DNA of 64,000 nt from UA16 sp002292325 (GCA_943788645.1 CALSRC010000001.1:124001-188000), one strand, 5' to 3'. Positions 35,828-44,821 are shown, counted from the stretch's first letter. Notes: generated by a model not told the origin, from the sequence alone. Translations and numbers: made by a program.

Positions 35828-37261
35828 TCACTCAAATGCGGAAAGGGCTTTTTGCAATGCGACGCGCGCATCAAGCCATTCCAACGAGCTCGTGAGTTTT
35901 TGGATTTTGGCCTCCAGCAATTGATTTCTTGCATCGTCCATGTCAAAACTGGAAATCATCCCCTCTTGGTACCGAAGTTCAGATTGGGTGTAAACTTTCT
36001 GAGCCAACCGCTCGCCGTTTGTTGCGTTGTTCAGCAAGGCCGTAGCGTTTGAAAAAGCCACTTGAGCGTTGTCAAATTCCATGGTGGCCGCTTGCGTAAT
36101 TTGATTGAGTGCAATGCGGGCTCGTTCCTCCTGGATTTTCTTTTTCTCCACCGCCTGTCGTCCTCCAAAACTGGTCCAGACCGGCATGGAAAAATTCACT
36201 CCCCACAACTGAACAGGGTACCAAGCGCGATCTTTCTGGAAGAAATCGAACGCATCCCGCTGAGCATTATTCTGATTGGTATAAAATGCAGAAACCTGCG
36301 GCCATCCCGATGCAATCTGACTCTGCACGTCCAGCGCTGCCAATCCCAAGAAGAGTTCTTGTTCCTGAACTCCAGGGACGTTTTCTGCGTTGAAATCACG
36401 GCTCATCCACTCCAATTCATTCCCGCTGGTCATTAAATCCTCCAAGTTGTCCGTTAAATCCAATTTCGCATCGGGGACCACACCCATTTGAAAACGTAGC
36501 AATCCCTGGGCCATGATAATTTGTCCCTTCGAGGCCAGAACCTGAGCTTCCAAATCATTGATGGCTAAATCCATTTGGCTCACCGCAAGTTCATCCATAA
36601 ACCCGGCCTCGTTCATTGCAGCCACCTCATTGCGTGTCCGCTGAACCTGAGCCAACGCCGCGTTGGCCAAATCCAAACCTTCATTCGCAGCAAGCGCAAA
36701 ATGATAAGCCTCTGCGACCTGTTGCATCACCTCATCGGCCGTCCGCTGCTGACCGCGCTCACGCGATTCCACCAATAATTGCGAGGCTTTCAATCCAAAG
36801 AGATACGAACCGCTGAAGATCAATTGGGATGCTTGCACACCATAATTCGCGGTGTGGCTTTGCCCAAATTGAAACTCTGAGAGCGCGTTCGGATCCACGG
36901 TGGGCGCGTCAATTCCTACTCCGGTAGCTTCCGAAACCCCTCCAAAAAACTCTGTGAGGTAGGATGGAAATCCAAATACATCCCCCGCCGCGACTTGTGT
37001 TGGAATGTCAATGTATTGGCTGTAGTCGCCGACAATGCTCACTTGGGGCAGTCCCGTTGAAAGCAATCCTTTCACATCGCGTTCGGACTTCTGTAAATCC
37101 AACGCAGCATACTGCACCGCAAATGCCTTTTCCAACGCTATTTGCTGTGCCTGCTGCAGCGAAATGGAATACGACTCCTGACCAATTGCATTCAGGTTGA
37201 GCAGGATCATGAATGCAAATGCGGCTATTACCGGTTGCAATGGGTGGATTTTCGTCTTCAT
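35828..37261 (-). CDS. TolC-family outer-membrane efflux channel
   Basis: A 477-residue outer-membrane factor. A signal peptide (ending NAIGQ) is followed by two repeats of long helices and short strands, e.g. SISLQQAQQIALEKAFAVQYAALDLQKSERDVKGL and ARIALNQITQAATMEFDNAQVAFSNATALL. The last strand region is YQEGMISSFDMDDARNQLLEAKIQKL. It sits between tetR (4-bp overlap) and the adaptor gene, forming a full tripartite pump. Confidence 0.92.
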   Translation of the reverse strand: MKTKIHPLQPVIAAFAFMILLNLNAIGQESYSISLQQAQQIALEKAFAVQYAALDLQKSERDVKGLLSTGLPQVSIVGDYSQYIDIPTQVAAGDVFGFPSYLTEFFGGVSEATGVGIDAPTVDPNALSEFQFGQSHTANYGVQASQLIFSGSYLFGLKASQLLVESRERGQQRTADEVMQQVAEAYHFALAANEGLDLANAALAQVQRTRNEVAAMNEAGFMDELAVSQMDLAINDLEAQVLASKGQIIMAQGLLRFQMGVVPDAKLDLTDNLEDLMTSGNELEWMSRDFNAENVPGVQEQELFLGLAALDVQSQIASGWPQVSAFYTNQNNAQRDAFDFFQKDRAWYPVQLWGVNFSMPVWTSFGGRQAVEKKKIQEERARIALNQITQAATMEFDNAQVAFSNATALLNNATNGERLAQKVYTQSELRYQEGMISSFDMDDARNQLLEAKIQKLTSSLEWLDARVALQKALSAFE

Positions 37262-37908
37262 TGAAACAACTTTTCTTTTTCCAGTTTGCTGTGGAGATAC
37301 GACGCTCCTTTTTCTGTCGAAATCGCGCGGATGTGATACAAAGACGATTGGATGTAGAGGTCTGATAACGTCAACTCATCTTGAAAGCGGGCATGTTCTC
37401 CGCATTTTTTGACTTCGTAGCCAATGGCTACCAAAAAGCGTGCGGTCAACGCGGGGTTGATGTCCTGACGGTACAAACCTTCTTTTTGTCCTCGTCGGAT
37501 GTTACGCTCTACTGTACCCAGAATGATCTCATCCTCTCGCTTGTTGATGGTATCAAATGCCGCAGGATGGTATTTACGCAAATCATGCAACATGCTCGGA
37601 TGCATTTTGGTGATCACGGCATGGACAAAATCAATGATCGCTAATTCCGAATCGATGGCATTTCCCTGCTGGTTTTCCGCCTCAGAGATCACCTGCTCCA
37701 TGCGGTCACAATGCGCGTTCATGCATCTCAGAATCAAATCATTCTTATCCCTAAAAAACACATAGAGCGTCTTCTTCGACACACCTATTTCACTCGCCAA
37801 ATCCGCCATGTTGACGGACCGAATCCCCAAACGCAAGAAAATTTCCATCGCCTGATGGAGCAGAATTTCCGTTCGATCTGTGCCGTGATATGGGGTTGTT
37901 TGAGCCAT
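37258..37908 (-). CDS. TetR-family transcriptional repressor of the efflux operon
   Basis: A 216-residue regulator. The N-terminal helix-turn-helix (about residues 12-60) is clear: TEILLHQAMEIFLRLGIRSVNMADLASEIGVSKKTLYVFFRDKNDLI. The C-terminal ligand-binding part is helical and diverged. It is the first gene of the pump operon and overlaps tolC by 4 bp (ATGA), so it probably represses its own operon. A dyad upstream (37943-37971) overlapping the promoter is the likely operator. The inducing ligand is unknown. Confidence 0.93.
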   Translation of the reverse strand: MAQTTPYHGTDRTEILLHQAMEIFLRLGIRSVNMADLASEIGVSKKTLYVFFRDKNDLILRCMNAHCDRMEQVISEAENQQGNAIDSELAIIDFVHAVITKMHPSMLHDLRKYHPAAFDTINKREDEIILGTVERNIRRGQKEGLYRQDINPALTARFLVAIGYEVKKCGEHARFQDELTLSDLYIQSSLYHIRAISTEKGASYLHSKLEKEKLFQ

Positions 37909-37916
37909 TCGAGCGG

Positions 37917-37947
37917 CAAAAATACGCTCTTTCTTTCCGGTTGGAAA
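37917..37947 (-). promoter_or_regulatory. Promoter of the tetR-efflux operon
   Basis: On the minus strand TATTTTTG (37917-37924), a perfect TAnnTTTG, lies 8 nt before the tetR ATG. A TTTC (37944-37947) sits 19 nt upstream as a -33 candidate and falls inside the left arm of the operator dyad. Confidence 0.55.
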
Positions 37948-37971
37948 CGAAAATTTAGTTAAAACGTTTCC
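37943..37971. promoter_or_regulatory. Candidate TetR operator dyad
   Basis: Perfect 7-bp inverted arms GGAAACG (37943-37949) and CGTTTCC (37965-37971) are separated by a 15-bp AT-rich spacer, giving a 29-bp site. It lies 35 bp upstream of tetR and covers the -33 region, as expected for autorepression. Confidence 0.6.
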
Positions 37972-37989
37972 CTGGTTTTTAACGCTTCC

Positions 37990-38550
37990 TTAAATGATTT
38001 TCAAGGGCCATGACTCCAGTAGCCCAGACAATTCATCTTTTCGAAACGCCGCATTTTGCAAGGAATTCTCATTCGGGTTGATGCGCCAGTTTGAAGCCGA
38101 AGTAAAATCCGCGGCTTTCAAGTTCGTTCTTTCAAACAACGCGCCCTTCAGGTCCACTTCTTGAAATGCAACCCCTTCGGCTCGAGCACTCGTGAAGTCG
38201 ACGTCTTGTGCATTGCATTTTTCAAACACCACGTTTCTGAGGTCCAGTCCATGAAATGATGAGGCTGTCAGGTTGCATCCGGTCAATTGCAAAGACAGGC
38301 CCAACGGATTGCATAGATCAAATTTGAAGCCCAAAAGCTTGCACCCTTCAAACTGCACTTCTTGAAAACCTAGGCCCAGCGTTTTTGCATTCGAAAGGTC
38401 ACAGTCTTTGAAAGTACACTGTTCGAATCGGGCGCCTCGGAGATCCATCCCTGACCAATTCACATTGCGAAAGGTGCAGGCTTCAAACCGACTGCCATTG
38501 AGCGCTGGCCATTGTGCCTTTGCATCAAAATCGCCCTGAAATTCATCCAT
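37990..38550 (-). CDS. Pentapeptide-repeat protein
   Basis: A 186-residue protein made almost entirely of pentapeptide repeats with the A(D/N)LXX pattern, e.g. FRNVNWSGMDLRGARFEQCTFKDCDLSNA, which folds as a right-handed quadrilateral beta-helix. No signal peptide is seen. Some family members (Qnr/MfpA) mimic DNA and protect gyrase; most have no known role, and no Qnr-specific features are evident. Its start overlaps the hutU stop by one base (TAATG), so translation is probably coupled to hutU. Confidence 0.9.
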   Translation of the reverse strand: MDEFQGDFDAKAQWPALNGSRFEACTFRNVNWSGMDLRGARFEQCTFKDCDLSNAKTLGLGFQEVQFEGCKLLGFKFDLCNPLGLSLQLTGCNLTASSFHGLDLRNVVFEKCNAQDVDFTSARAEGVAFQEVDLKGALFERTNLKAADFTSASNWRINPNENSLQNAAFRKDELSGLLESWPLKII

Positions 38551-40583
38551 TAATTCAGTGCGTCGGTGATGAGGTCATCGTCTGCATGCGCAGGCAGTGT
38601 CACCTTCAATAGAGGTTCTTGCTCCATCGCACGTTGAATGGCCCATTCTGCACCCTCGTTTCGTGCCCAACTTCTGCGTGCGATTCCATTGTTCACATCC
38701 CAATGCAGCATGGAAGTCAACCGACGTTCTGCATCTGCGCTTCCATCGATGAGCATGCCAAAACCTCCGTTGACCACCTCGCCCCATCCAACGCCACCGC
38801 CATTGTGCAGTGAAATCCACGTCGCTCCTCGAAACGCATCGCCCGCGAAGTTCTGAACCGCCATGTCCGCCGTGAATGCCGATCCATCATAAATATTGGA
38901 TGTTTCCCGGAAAGGCGAATCGGTTCCAGATACATCGTGATGATCTCGTCCCAAAACCACGGGACCGGACAAGCGACCAGCGGCAATCGCATCGTTGAAG
39001 GCTTTGGCGATCTTCATGCGGCCCAACGCATCAGCGTACAGGATCCTCGCCTGGGATCCTACAACCAAACGATTGGCTTGAGCGCCCTTAATCCAGCGAA
39101 TGTTATCGTCCATTTGTTGTCGAATTTCCGCAGGCGCCTCTTTCTTCAAGTCTTCAAGTACCCCGCAGGCAATGGCATCCGTCAATTCCAAGTCGGTCGC
39201 TTCTCCACTCGCACACACCCAACGGAAGGGGCCAAAGCCAAAATCAAAACACATCGGTCCCATGATATCCTGAACATAGCTTGGGTATCTGAATCCAACG
39301 CCATCTGGGTTCATGATGTCCGCACCTGATCGCGAGGCTTCCAGCAAAAATGCATTTCCATAATCGAAGAAATACGTGCCCTTCGCTGTGTGGCGATTAA
39401 CGGCTGCGGCATGGCGGCGAAGGGACTCCTTGACATGGTCCGCAAACGCGTCTGGATCTTGTGCCATCATTTGGTTCGAAGCATCAAAAGACAGTCCAGC
39501 TGGATAGTACCCCCCTGCCCACGGATTATGTAGCGAAGTCTGATCTGAACCTAGATCCACGAAAAGATCCGCTCGATCGAATGCTTCCCACACATCCACC
39601 ACATTGCCCAGGTAAGCATAGGAAACGGCCTCCTTGGCTTCCACCGAAGCCCGAACCTGCTTGGCCAATTCTTCCACATCCGTGACCACGTGATCCACCC
39701 ATCCTTGTTCGTGTCGCTTGTACGCTGCATCAGGATTCACTTCTGCTGTGACGCTGACAACTCCAGCAATGTTGCCGGCTTTGGGCTGGGCTCCGCTCAT
39801 ACCGCCCAACCCGGCTGTGACGAACAATTTTCCAGCGGGGCCAGTGCCCGTTTTGTCGTTCATGCGGACTGCATTTAACACCGTGATCGTGGTCCCGTGC
39901 ACAATGCCTTGGGGCCCAATGTACATGTAGGAGCCTGCCGTCATTTGTCCATATTGCGAGACGCCCATAGCATTCATGCGCTCCCAATCATCGGGCTTCG
40001 AGTAATTCGGAATGACCATGCCGTTGGTAACAACAACACGCGGTGCATCAGGGTGAGATGGAAACAACCCCATGGGGTGACCGCTGTACATCGCCAAGGT
40101 CTGATCCTCCGTCATTTGACTGAGGTACTGCATGGTCAGCCGATACTGGGCCCAGTTTTGAAACACCCCGCCGTTTCCGCCATAAGTGATGAGCTCTTCG
40201 GGATGTTGCGCAACCGCAGGGTCCAAGTTATTTTGAATCATCAACATGATGGAAGCAGCCTGCTGGCATTGGGCGGGATACATATCGATGGGGCGTGCAA
40301 AAATGGAATGTGAAGGACGCAAGCGGTACATGTATATGCGCCCAAAATCCTTCAACTCTTGGGCAAACTCCGGAGCGAGTTCACCATGCTGTTCCTTGGG
40401 AAAATACCTCAAGGCATTGCGCAAGGCCAATTCTTTTTCACGCGCGGTCAAAATGTCTTTTCGAACGGGCGCGTGACTTTGGTCCGCTGAACGAGGAAGA
40501 GAGGCGGGTAAATCTGAAGGAATGCCCGTTGTAATTTCCGATTGGAACGCTTGAATTTCGTCTGGACGCATGGATGTGGTCAT
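38550..40583 (-). CDS. hutU: Urocanate hydratase
   Basis: The second step of histidine degradation: urocanate to 4-imidazolone-5-propionate, with a tightly bound NAD+. The 677-residue protein has the urocanase features GGNGGVFQNWAQYRLTMQYL, the NAD-binding AGLGGMSGAQPKAGNIAG, GVGFRYPSYVQDIMGPMCFDFGFGPFRW, and GRDHHDVSGTDSPFRETSN. It is longer than proteobacterial HutU (about 555), as in Bacteroidota forms. No hutH, hutI or hutG lies nearby. It is sandwiched in a coupled operon: DUF5522 (ATGA overlap) upstream and a pentapeptide-repeat gene (TAATG overlap) downstream. Confidence 0.96.
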   Translation of the reverse strand: MTTSMRPDEIQAFQSEITTGIPSDLPASLPRSADQSHAPVRKDILTAREKELALRNALRYFPKEQHGELAPEFAQELKDFGRIYMYRLRPSHSIFARPIDMYPAQCQQAASIMLMIQNNLDPAVAQHPEELITYGGNGGVFQNWAQYRLTMQYLSQMTEDQTLAMYSGHPMGLFPSHPDAPRVVVTNGMVIPNYSKPDDWERMNAMGVSQYGQMTAGSYMYIGPQGIVHGTTITVLNAVRMNDKTGTGPAGKLFVTAGLGGMSGAQPKAGNIAGVVSVTAEVNPDAAYKRHEQGWVDHVVTDVEELAKQVRASVEAKEAVSYAYLGNVVDVWEAFDRADLFVDLGSDQTSLHNPWAGGYYPAGLSFDASNQMMAQDPDAFADHVKESLRRHAAAVNRHTAKGTYFFDYGNAFLLEASRSGADIMNPDGVGFRYPSYVQDIMGPMCFDFGFGPFRWVCASGEATDLELTDAIACGVLEDLKKEAPAEIRQQMDDNIRWIKGAQANRLVVGSQARILYADALGRMKIAKAFNDAIAAGRLSGPVVLGRDHHDVSGTDSPFRETSNIYDGSAFTADMAVQNFAGDAFRGATWISLHNGGGVGWGEVVNGGFGMLIDGSADAERRLTSMLHWDVNNGIARRSWARNEGAEWAIQRAMEQEPLLKVTLPAHADDDLITDALN

Positions 40584-40741
40584 GGCTTGTTTATTTTTCC
40601 TGTGCGGCGGTCAAACCCGTATGGGCAATGCTTACAGCCGCTCTGACAACAATGACCCCGCTTGAGGTGGTATTGTTCCGTGAAGACTACATAGCCTTCC
40701 TCGCTGTAATAAAAATCCTCGGGTTCCAAATCGCTCCGCAT
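40580..40741 (-). CDS. DUF5522-type Cys-rich micro-protein upstream of hutU
   Basis: A 53-residue protein on the minus strand, shorter than common ORF cut-offs. It reads MRSDLEPEDFYYSEEGYVVF, then TEQYHLKRGHCCQSGCKHCPYG, ending RRTGKINKP. The E-x-HLKRG-CC-x-GC-x-HCPYG core matches what I recall of the DUF5522 family, whose four Cys and adjacent His suggest metal binding. An in-frame TAA 9 bases upstream fixes the start at this ATG. The stop overlaps the hutU start as ATGA, so the two are co-translated. A TAnnTTTG box lies 4 nt upstream. Its function is unknown; a metal- or cofactor-related accessory role is only a guess. Confidence 0.85.
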   Translation of the reverse strand: MRSDLEPEDFYYSEEGYVVFTEQYHLKRGHCCQSGCKHCPYGFDRRTGKINKP

Positions 40742-40745
40742 GTTG

Positions 40746-40753
40746 CAAATTTA
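40746..40753 (-). promoter_or_regulatory. Candidate -7 box of the DUF5522-hutU-pentapeptide operon
   Basis: On the minus strand TAAATTTG, a perfect TAnnTTTG match, ends 4 nt before the micro-gene's ATG. Only 18 bp separate this start from the divergent PLP-enzyme start. No clear -33 TTG was found. Confidence 0.5.
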
Positions 40754-40759
40754 CCACGT

Positions 40760-41680
40760 ATGAATCCGACTACTGAATTTCAAACGCAACGCGTCCGTTG
40801 GTCTGCCACGGAGGCACATGGAACGGAGTTGTGGGTGCGTCGACTGGATCTGGCACACCCCTTGGCTCCCGGCAACAAGGCCTGGAAACTGATGTACCAT
40901 GTAGAGCGAGCGCAACGGCAGCCCCGTCCTGCACTTCTCACCTTTGGCGGCGCGTGGTCCAATCACCTGCATGCCGCTGCCGCCATCGGAGCGGATGCAG
41001 GGCTTCGAACGATCGGAGTGGTGCGAGCTACAGCGCAAGAAATCGAACAAAACCCCACAGCGACCCTCAAAGATTGTGCAGATATGGGCATGGAGCTCTT
41101 TCCCATTTCGCGTGCTGAATACCGTGAAAAAGACCTTCCTTTCTTTCGGGCATGGCTCCGCGATCAATTCGACAATCCATGGATTGTGCCCGAAGGTGCC
41201 GGGGATGCCTTGGGGGTTATGGGGTGCAAGCACCTCATCACCGAAGCTGACTTAAACAATCCGTGGGATGCCGTGATTGTGAGCGCGGGAACCGGCGCTA
41301 CTGCCGCCGGGGTTTTGCTCGGACTTCAAAATTCATCGCGCCTCTACGTTGGAAGTGCCTTGAAGGGCGCACAGATGGAGCAACACATGGAGGCCCTTTT
41401 GGAGCGAACACTGTACGATGCTACCTGGGCTTCCGAATTGATGTCTACCGCAGAGGTTTGGAACGATGCCCATTCGGGGGGATTTGGCACCATCTCGTCC
41501 GAAGTGAAACTTTTCATCGAAACGTGGGAAAAAGAAACGTCAGTCCCTTTGGAAGGAGTCTACACCGCGAAATCCCTCATGCGCTTGCAACGTCACCTGG
41601 CAACCCGAAATCACCTTCATGGCAAGCGGGTTTTATTTATTCATACCGGAGGGCTGCAAGGCAATCGCTCTTGGCGTTGA
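40760..41680 (+). CDS. PLP-dependent ACC deaminase/D-cysteine desulfhydrase-family enzyme
   Basis: A 306-residue fold-type II PLP enzyme. The PLP-binding Lys is in LAPGNKAWKLMYH (compare GGNK..KL in the family), and LLTFGGAWSNHLHAAAAIGADAG and VSAGTGATAAGVLLGL form the cofactor-phosphate region. The family includes ACC deaminase and D-cysteine desulfhydrase; the sequence does not decide which reaction occurs. The C-terminus VLFIHTGGLQG is typical. I chose the ATG at 40760; the longer open frame upstream is antisense to the DUF5522 gene. Confidence 0.88.
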   Translation: MNPTTEFQTQRVRWSATEAHGTELWVRRLDLAHPLAPGNKAWKLMYHVERAQRQPRPALLTFGGAWSNHLHAAAAIGADAGLRTIGVVRATAQEIEQNPTATLKDCADMGMELFPISRAEYREKDLPFFRAWLRDQFDNPWIVPEGAGDALGVMGCKHLITEADLNNPWDAVIVSAGTGATAAGVLLGLQNSSRLYVGSALKGAQMEQHMEALLERTLYDATWASELMSTAEVWNDAHSGGFGTISSEVKLFIETWEKETSVPLEGVYTAKSLMRLQRHLATRNHLHGKRVLFIHTGGLQGNRSWR

Positions 41681-41708
41681 GGCTTATTGACAATTTGTCC
41701 ATAGGGTG

Positions 41709-41738
41709 TTCAGTAAGCTCATCGCAGGCGTAACTTTG
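41709..41738 (+). promoter_or_regulatory. Promoter of purF
   Basis: TTC (41709-41711), 19 nt, then TAACTTTG (41731-41738), a perfect -7 box with a near-consensus -33. The leader would be about 33 nt. Confidence 0.55.
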
Positions 41739-41776
41739 ACACTCAACAACGCCTGTTTCCCTGTTTCCCTGCCCGA

Positions 41777-43669
41777 ATGAGCGATTCCCTCCAACACGAA
41801 TGTGGCATTGCAATGCTTCGATTGAAGAAGCCATTGCAGCACTACATCGATAAATATGGCAGTGCATTTTACGGACTGAATAAAATGTACCTGCTGATGG
41901 AAAAGCAGCACAACCGTGGCCAAGATGGCGCAGGGCTCGCCAATATCAAATTGGATGTAGAACCCGGCAAGCGATACATTTCCCGCATGAGGTCGGTGGA
42001 TTCGCGGCCCATCCAAGATCTTTTTGCCCGCATTATGCCGCGCTTCGAAGGGCTCTCCGTCGAACAATTGAAGGACGCGTCCTTTTTACAAGAAGAACTC
42101 GCGTTCACAGGGGAGTTGTTTCTGGCTCATCTGCGTTACGGTACCTATGGCAAAAATGAGGTCGAAAACTGCCATCCGTTTTTGCGTCAAAACAACTGGC
42201 GCACTAGAAACCTCGTTGTCGCGGGCAATTTCAATATGACCAATACGGACGAGCTGTTCGATAAATTGGTGAGTTTAGGACAACACCCCAAAGAAAAAGC
42301 GGACACGGTCACATTATTGGAGCGGATTGGTCACTTTTTGGACGTGGAGAACCAGCGGCTCTTTGACCAATTCAAAGAAGAAGGGCTGGCCAACGAAGCC
42401 ATTTCCGAGCAAATTGCCCAGGAATTAAATGTGCAAACCGTGTTGCATCAAGCGGCCAATTCGCTCGATGGAGGCTACGTCATGTGCGGACTGATCGGAC
42501 ACGGCGATGCATTCGTCATGCGAGATCCCAATGGCATCCGACCCTGCTTCTGGTACGAAGATGATGAAGTGGTGGTGGTGACCTCTGAACGACCGGTCAT
42601 TCAGACCGCCTTCAATGTAGAGACCGATGCTGTGCAAGAATTGGAGCCTGGCCATGCCTTGATCATCAAACGCGACGGGACGGTCAGCACCCCGCAAGTG
42701 AAATCCCCAGGCGAGCGCAAGGCCTGCAGTTTTGAACGGATTTATTTCAGTCGTGGAAACGACCAAGATATTTACCGGGAGCGCAAAGAACTGGGAAGGC
42801 AATTGGTCCCCAAGATTCTTGAAGCGGTCGAACACGACCTGGACAAAACGGTTTCAAGTTTCATTCCAAACACGGCAGAAGTTTGTTTTTATGGCTTGAT
42901 CAAAGGACTCGAAGATTATCAAAACCAAGCCAAAATCGCACGGATCATTGGCATGGGGGCTGACCCCGATCCCATTGAAGTAAAACGCATTCTCGACGAA
43001 CGAGCGAGGATTGAAAAAATCGCCATCAAAGACGCGAAACTGAGAACCTTTATCACGGAAGATGCGGGCCGTGATGATTTGGTGGCCCACGTCTATGACA
43101 TTGCCTATGGCACCGTTGAGCGAGGTGAAGACAACTTGGTTGTCATCGACGACAGCATCGTGCGGGGAACGACACTCAAGCGTTCTATCCTGCGCATTCT
43201 TGATCGACTCGGTCCCAAGCGCATCGTCGTTGCCTCCAGTGCGCCACAGATTAGATACCCAGACTGCTACGGCATCGACATGGCTCGATTGGGGGACTTT
43301 ATCGCCTTTCAAGCTGCGATTAACCTCATTCAAGAGCGCGGCCTTCAGCACATCATCGATGACGTTTACCAGCGGTGCAAGGCTCAAGTTGAACTTCCCA
43401 AAGAAGCGAACGTTAATCAAGTCAAGGCGATCTATGATCCGTTCACAACAGAAGAAATCAGTGAGCGAATTTCAAAACTTCTCACGCCCAAAGACATGAA
43501 GGCAGAAGTCAAAGTGGTGTTCCAGTCCATAGAAGGGCTTCATTCGGCTTGCCCGAACAACACGGGAGATTGGTATTTCACCGGAAACTTTCCAACACCC
43601 GGAGGCAATAAGGTCGTCAACCGCGCTTTTGTATACTACGTCGAAGGTCGCAACGAACGAGCCTACTAG
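41777..43669 (+). CDS. purF: Amidophosphoribosyltransferase, long Bacteroidota form
   Basis: The first step of purine synthesis: PRPP plus glutamine to phosphoribosylamine. The 630-residue protein has an N-terminal class II glutaminase domain with Cys9 (HECGIAMLR) after a short leader, EKQHNRGQDGAG and GNFNMTNTDELF. The phosphoribosyltransferase domain has the PRPP loop VVIDDSIVRGTTLKRS. It is about 130 residues longer than E. coli PurF, mostly in inserts and a C-terminal extension that ends in NTGDWYFTGNFPTPGGNKVVNRAF. This long type is common in Bacteroidota. Cys9 implies removal of the first eight residues if it follows the usual activation, or an N-terminally extended nucleophile. Confidence 0.93.
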   Translation: MSDSLQHECGIAMLRLKKPLQHYIDKYGSAFYGLNKMYLLMEKQHNRGQDGAGLANIKLDVEPGKRYISRMRSVDSRPIQDLFARIMPRFEGLSVEQLKDASFLQEELAFTGELFLAHLRYGTYGKNEVENCHPFLRQNNWRTRNLVVAGNFNMTNTDELFDKLVSLGQHPKEKADTVTLLERIGHFLDVENQRLFDQFKEEGLANEAISEQIAQELNVQTVLHQAANSLDGGYVMCGLIGHGDAFVMRDPNGIRPCFWYEDDEVVVVTSERPVIQTAFNVETDAVQELEPGHALIIKRDGTVSTPQVKSPGERKACSFERIYFSRGNDQDIYRERKELGRQLVPKILEAVEHDLDKTVSSFIPNTAEVCFYGLIKGLEDYQNQAKIARIIGMGADPDPIEVKRILDERARIEKIAIKDAKLRTFITEDAGRDDLVAHVYDIAYGTVERGEDNLVVIDDSIVRGTTLKRSILRILDRLGPKRIVVASSAPQIRYPDCYGIDMARLGDFIAFQAAINLIQERGLQHIIDDVYQRCKAQVELPKEANVNQVKAIYDPFTTEEISERISKLLTPKDMKAEVKVVFQSIEGLHSACPNNTGDWYFTGNFPTPGGNKVVNRAFVYYVEGRNERAY

Positions 43670-43702
43670 ATCAGTCTAGACAACGTCCAGGTCAAATCCA
43701 GG

Positions 43703-44695
43703 TCAACGTTCGATCACAAGTTTCTTGGCAGTTCCATCATTCGTTCGAACGACATACGTTCCAACAGGTAAATCAGAAACATCGATGGTTTGCGCCTGAA
43801 GTCCCGGGCGAAGCGTCGTGCGCTTCCATTCCCGCCCGTCCAATCCATAAATCGCTGCATATGAAGCACTTTGAGCTCCGACCAACGTCACTTGATTGCG
43901 GGCCGGATTCGGCAACATCGCCCAGGGCTCAACTGCGGGCTCATCCACTCCCACCGTATATGAATCCAACCAAACTGCATAGCTCATCTCCGTAATCACA
44001 GGATCTCCTGTGATGGGTGTATCTACCGTCGAAATGTCAAATAAGGCTAACAGCGCAAGTGGATAGTCCGCGGAGAAAAAATAGTTTCCGTCATACGTAA
44101 CTTCATAAGTGCCTAGGAAGGTTGAATCAACCAAAACCTCATGGACGTCCAGCCGGTAAGTATTTTCATAGGTCACTTCTCCTGGAAGTATCAACGTGCC
44201 TTCGGAGAGGCATTCCGTGAACACCTCACCCGTGCGGTAGACGGTGATACCCGCAGTCCCATATTCGCAGCTGAATGTGTCTTCAGACGATTCCCCAATA
44301 GGAAAGGGAAAGGGAAAATAAACCTCGGTATCATCGTAAGCGACGATGAGGTTATTTTGGACTCCCCCGTGGTATTCGTAGGAGTCTCCATAAGAATAGT
44401 ACGTCGTCTGCCCACCCCCTTCCATAGCCACATCCGATCCAGCAAATACCTTCCCATTTGGCGTCGCCGCTACAGAAAGGATGGCTGCTGGCACAGATTG
44501 TACTCCGCCGCTTGCTTCTAAGTAACTCAAGTCCCACGTTTGTCCGGTCGTGCCCGAGTCATCTCCCAGAGGCTCAAATGCCTCCACAACTTTTTGAACG
44601 AAGGACTCGCCTGCCTCAGGGCTGGGTGATTGGAGCTGGGCTTGCACACACGCTGCAGCGACTAAAGCAATAAGAAGGGAACAAAGCTGTTTCAT
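43703..44695 (-). CDS. T9SS type A sorting-domain protein
   Basis: A 330-residue exported protein. A signal peptide (ends CVQAQ) is followed by a beta-rich region of unknown fold (about residues 20-250) rich in Tyr, Thr and Glu. The C-terminal T9SS type A sorting domain (about 255-330) reads MLPNPARNQVTL, AAIYGLDGREWKRTTL, LPVGTYVVRTNDGTAKKLVIE. It is exported to the cell surface or medium through type IX secretion. No catalytic motif is visible. It converges with purF. Confidence 0.9.
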   Translation of the reverse strand: MKQLCSLLIALVAAACVQAQLQSPSPEAGESFVQKVVEAFEPLGDDSGTTGQTWDLSYLEASGGVQSVPAAILSVAATPNGKVFAGSDVAMEGGGQTTYYSYGDSYEYHGGVQNNLIVAYDDTEVYFPFPFPIGESSEDTFSCEYGTAGITVYRTGEVFTECLSEGTLILPGEVTYENTYRLDVHEVLVDSTFLGTYEVTYDGNYFFSADYPLALLALFDISTVDTPITGDPVITEMSYAVWLDSYTVGVDEPAVEPWAMLPNPARNQVTLVGAQSASYAAIYGLDGREWKRTTLRPGLQAQTIDVSDLPVGTYVVRTNDGTAKKLVIER

Positions 44696-44724
44696 GACCG
44701 TAAAGATTCGTTGGGGCTAATTTA

Positions 44725-44766
44725 GGTTTAAACCAAAAACGGGAGACCGCTTCGAGCAACATCTCA
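44725..44766. repeat. Degenerate copy of the tRNA-Leu terminator arm
   Basis: The stretch AGGTTTAAACCAAAAACGGG continues with AGACCGC, TCG, GCAA and ATCTC. It matches the region 48266-48315 next to tRNA-Leu, with a shorter A run (5 versus 8) and gaps. Only the ascending arm of the terminator stem is kept here, so it should not work as a terminator. The two copies lie in the same orientation about 3.5 kb apart, flanking two membrane-protein genes and a lipoprotein gene. Confidence 0.5.
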
Positions 44767-44821
44767 AAAACAATCCTCAACCAATCCTGCGGGAATGGCG
44801 TACTTTTCGTTCACTTGCAAA

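Noticed and set aside
40574..40759. 62-residue N-terminal extension of the PLP enzyme
   Set aside because: It is antisense to the DUF5522 gene, has no homologous character, and the enzyme core begins just after the ATG at 40760.
42854..43420. 188-residue minus-strand open frame inside purF
   Set aside because: Antisense to the conserved PRPP-binding domain; no independent support.
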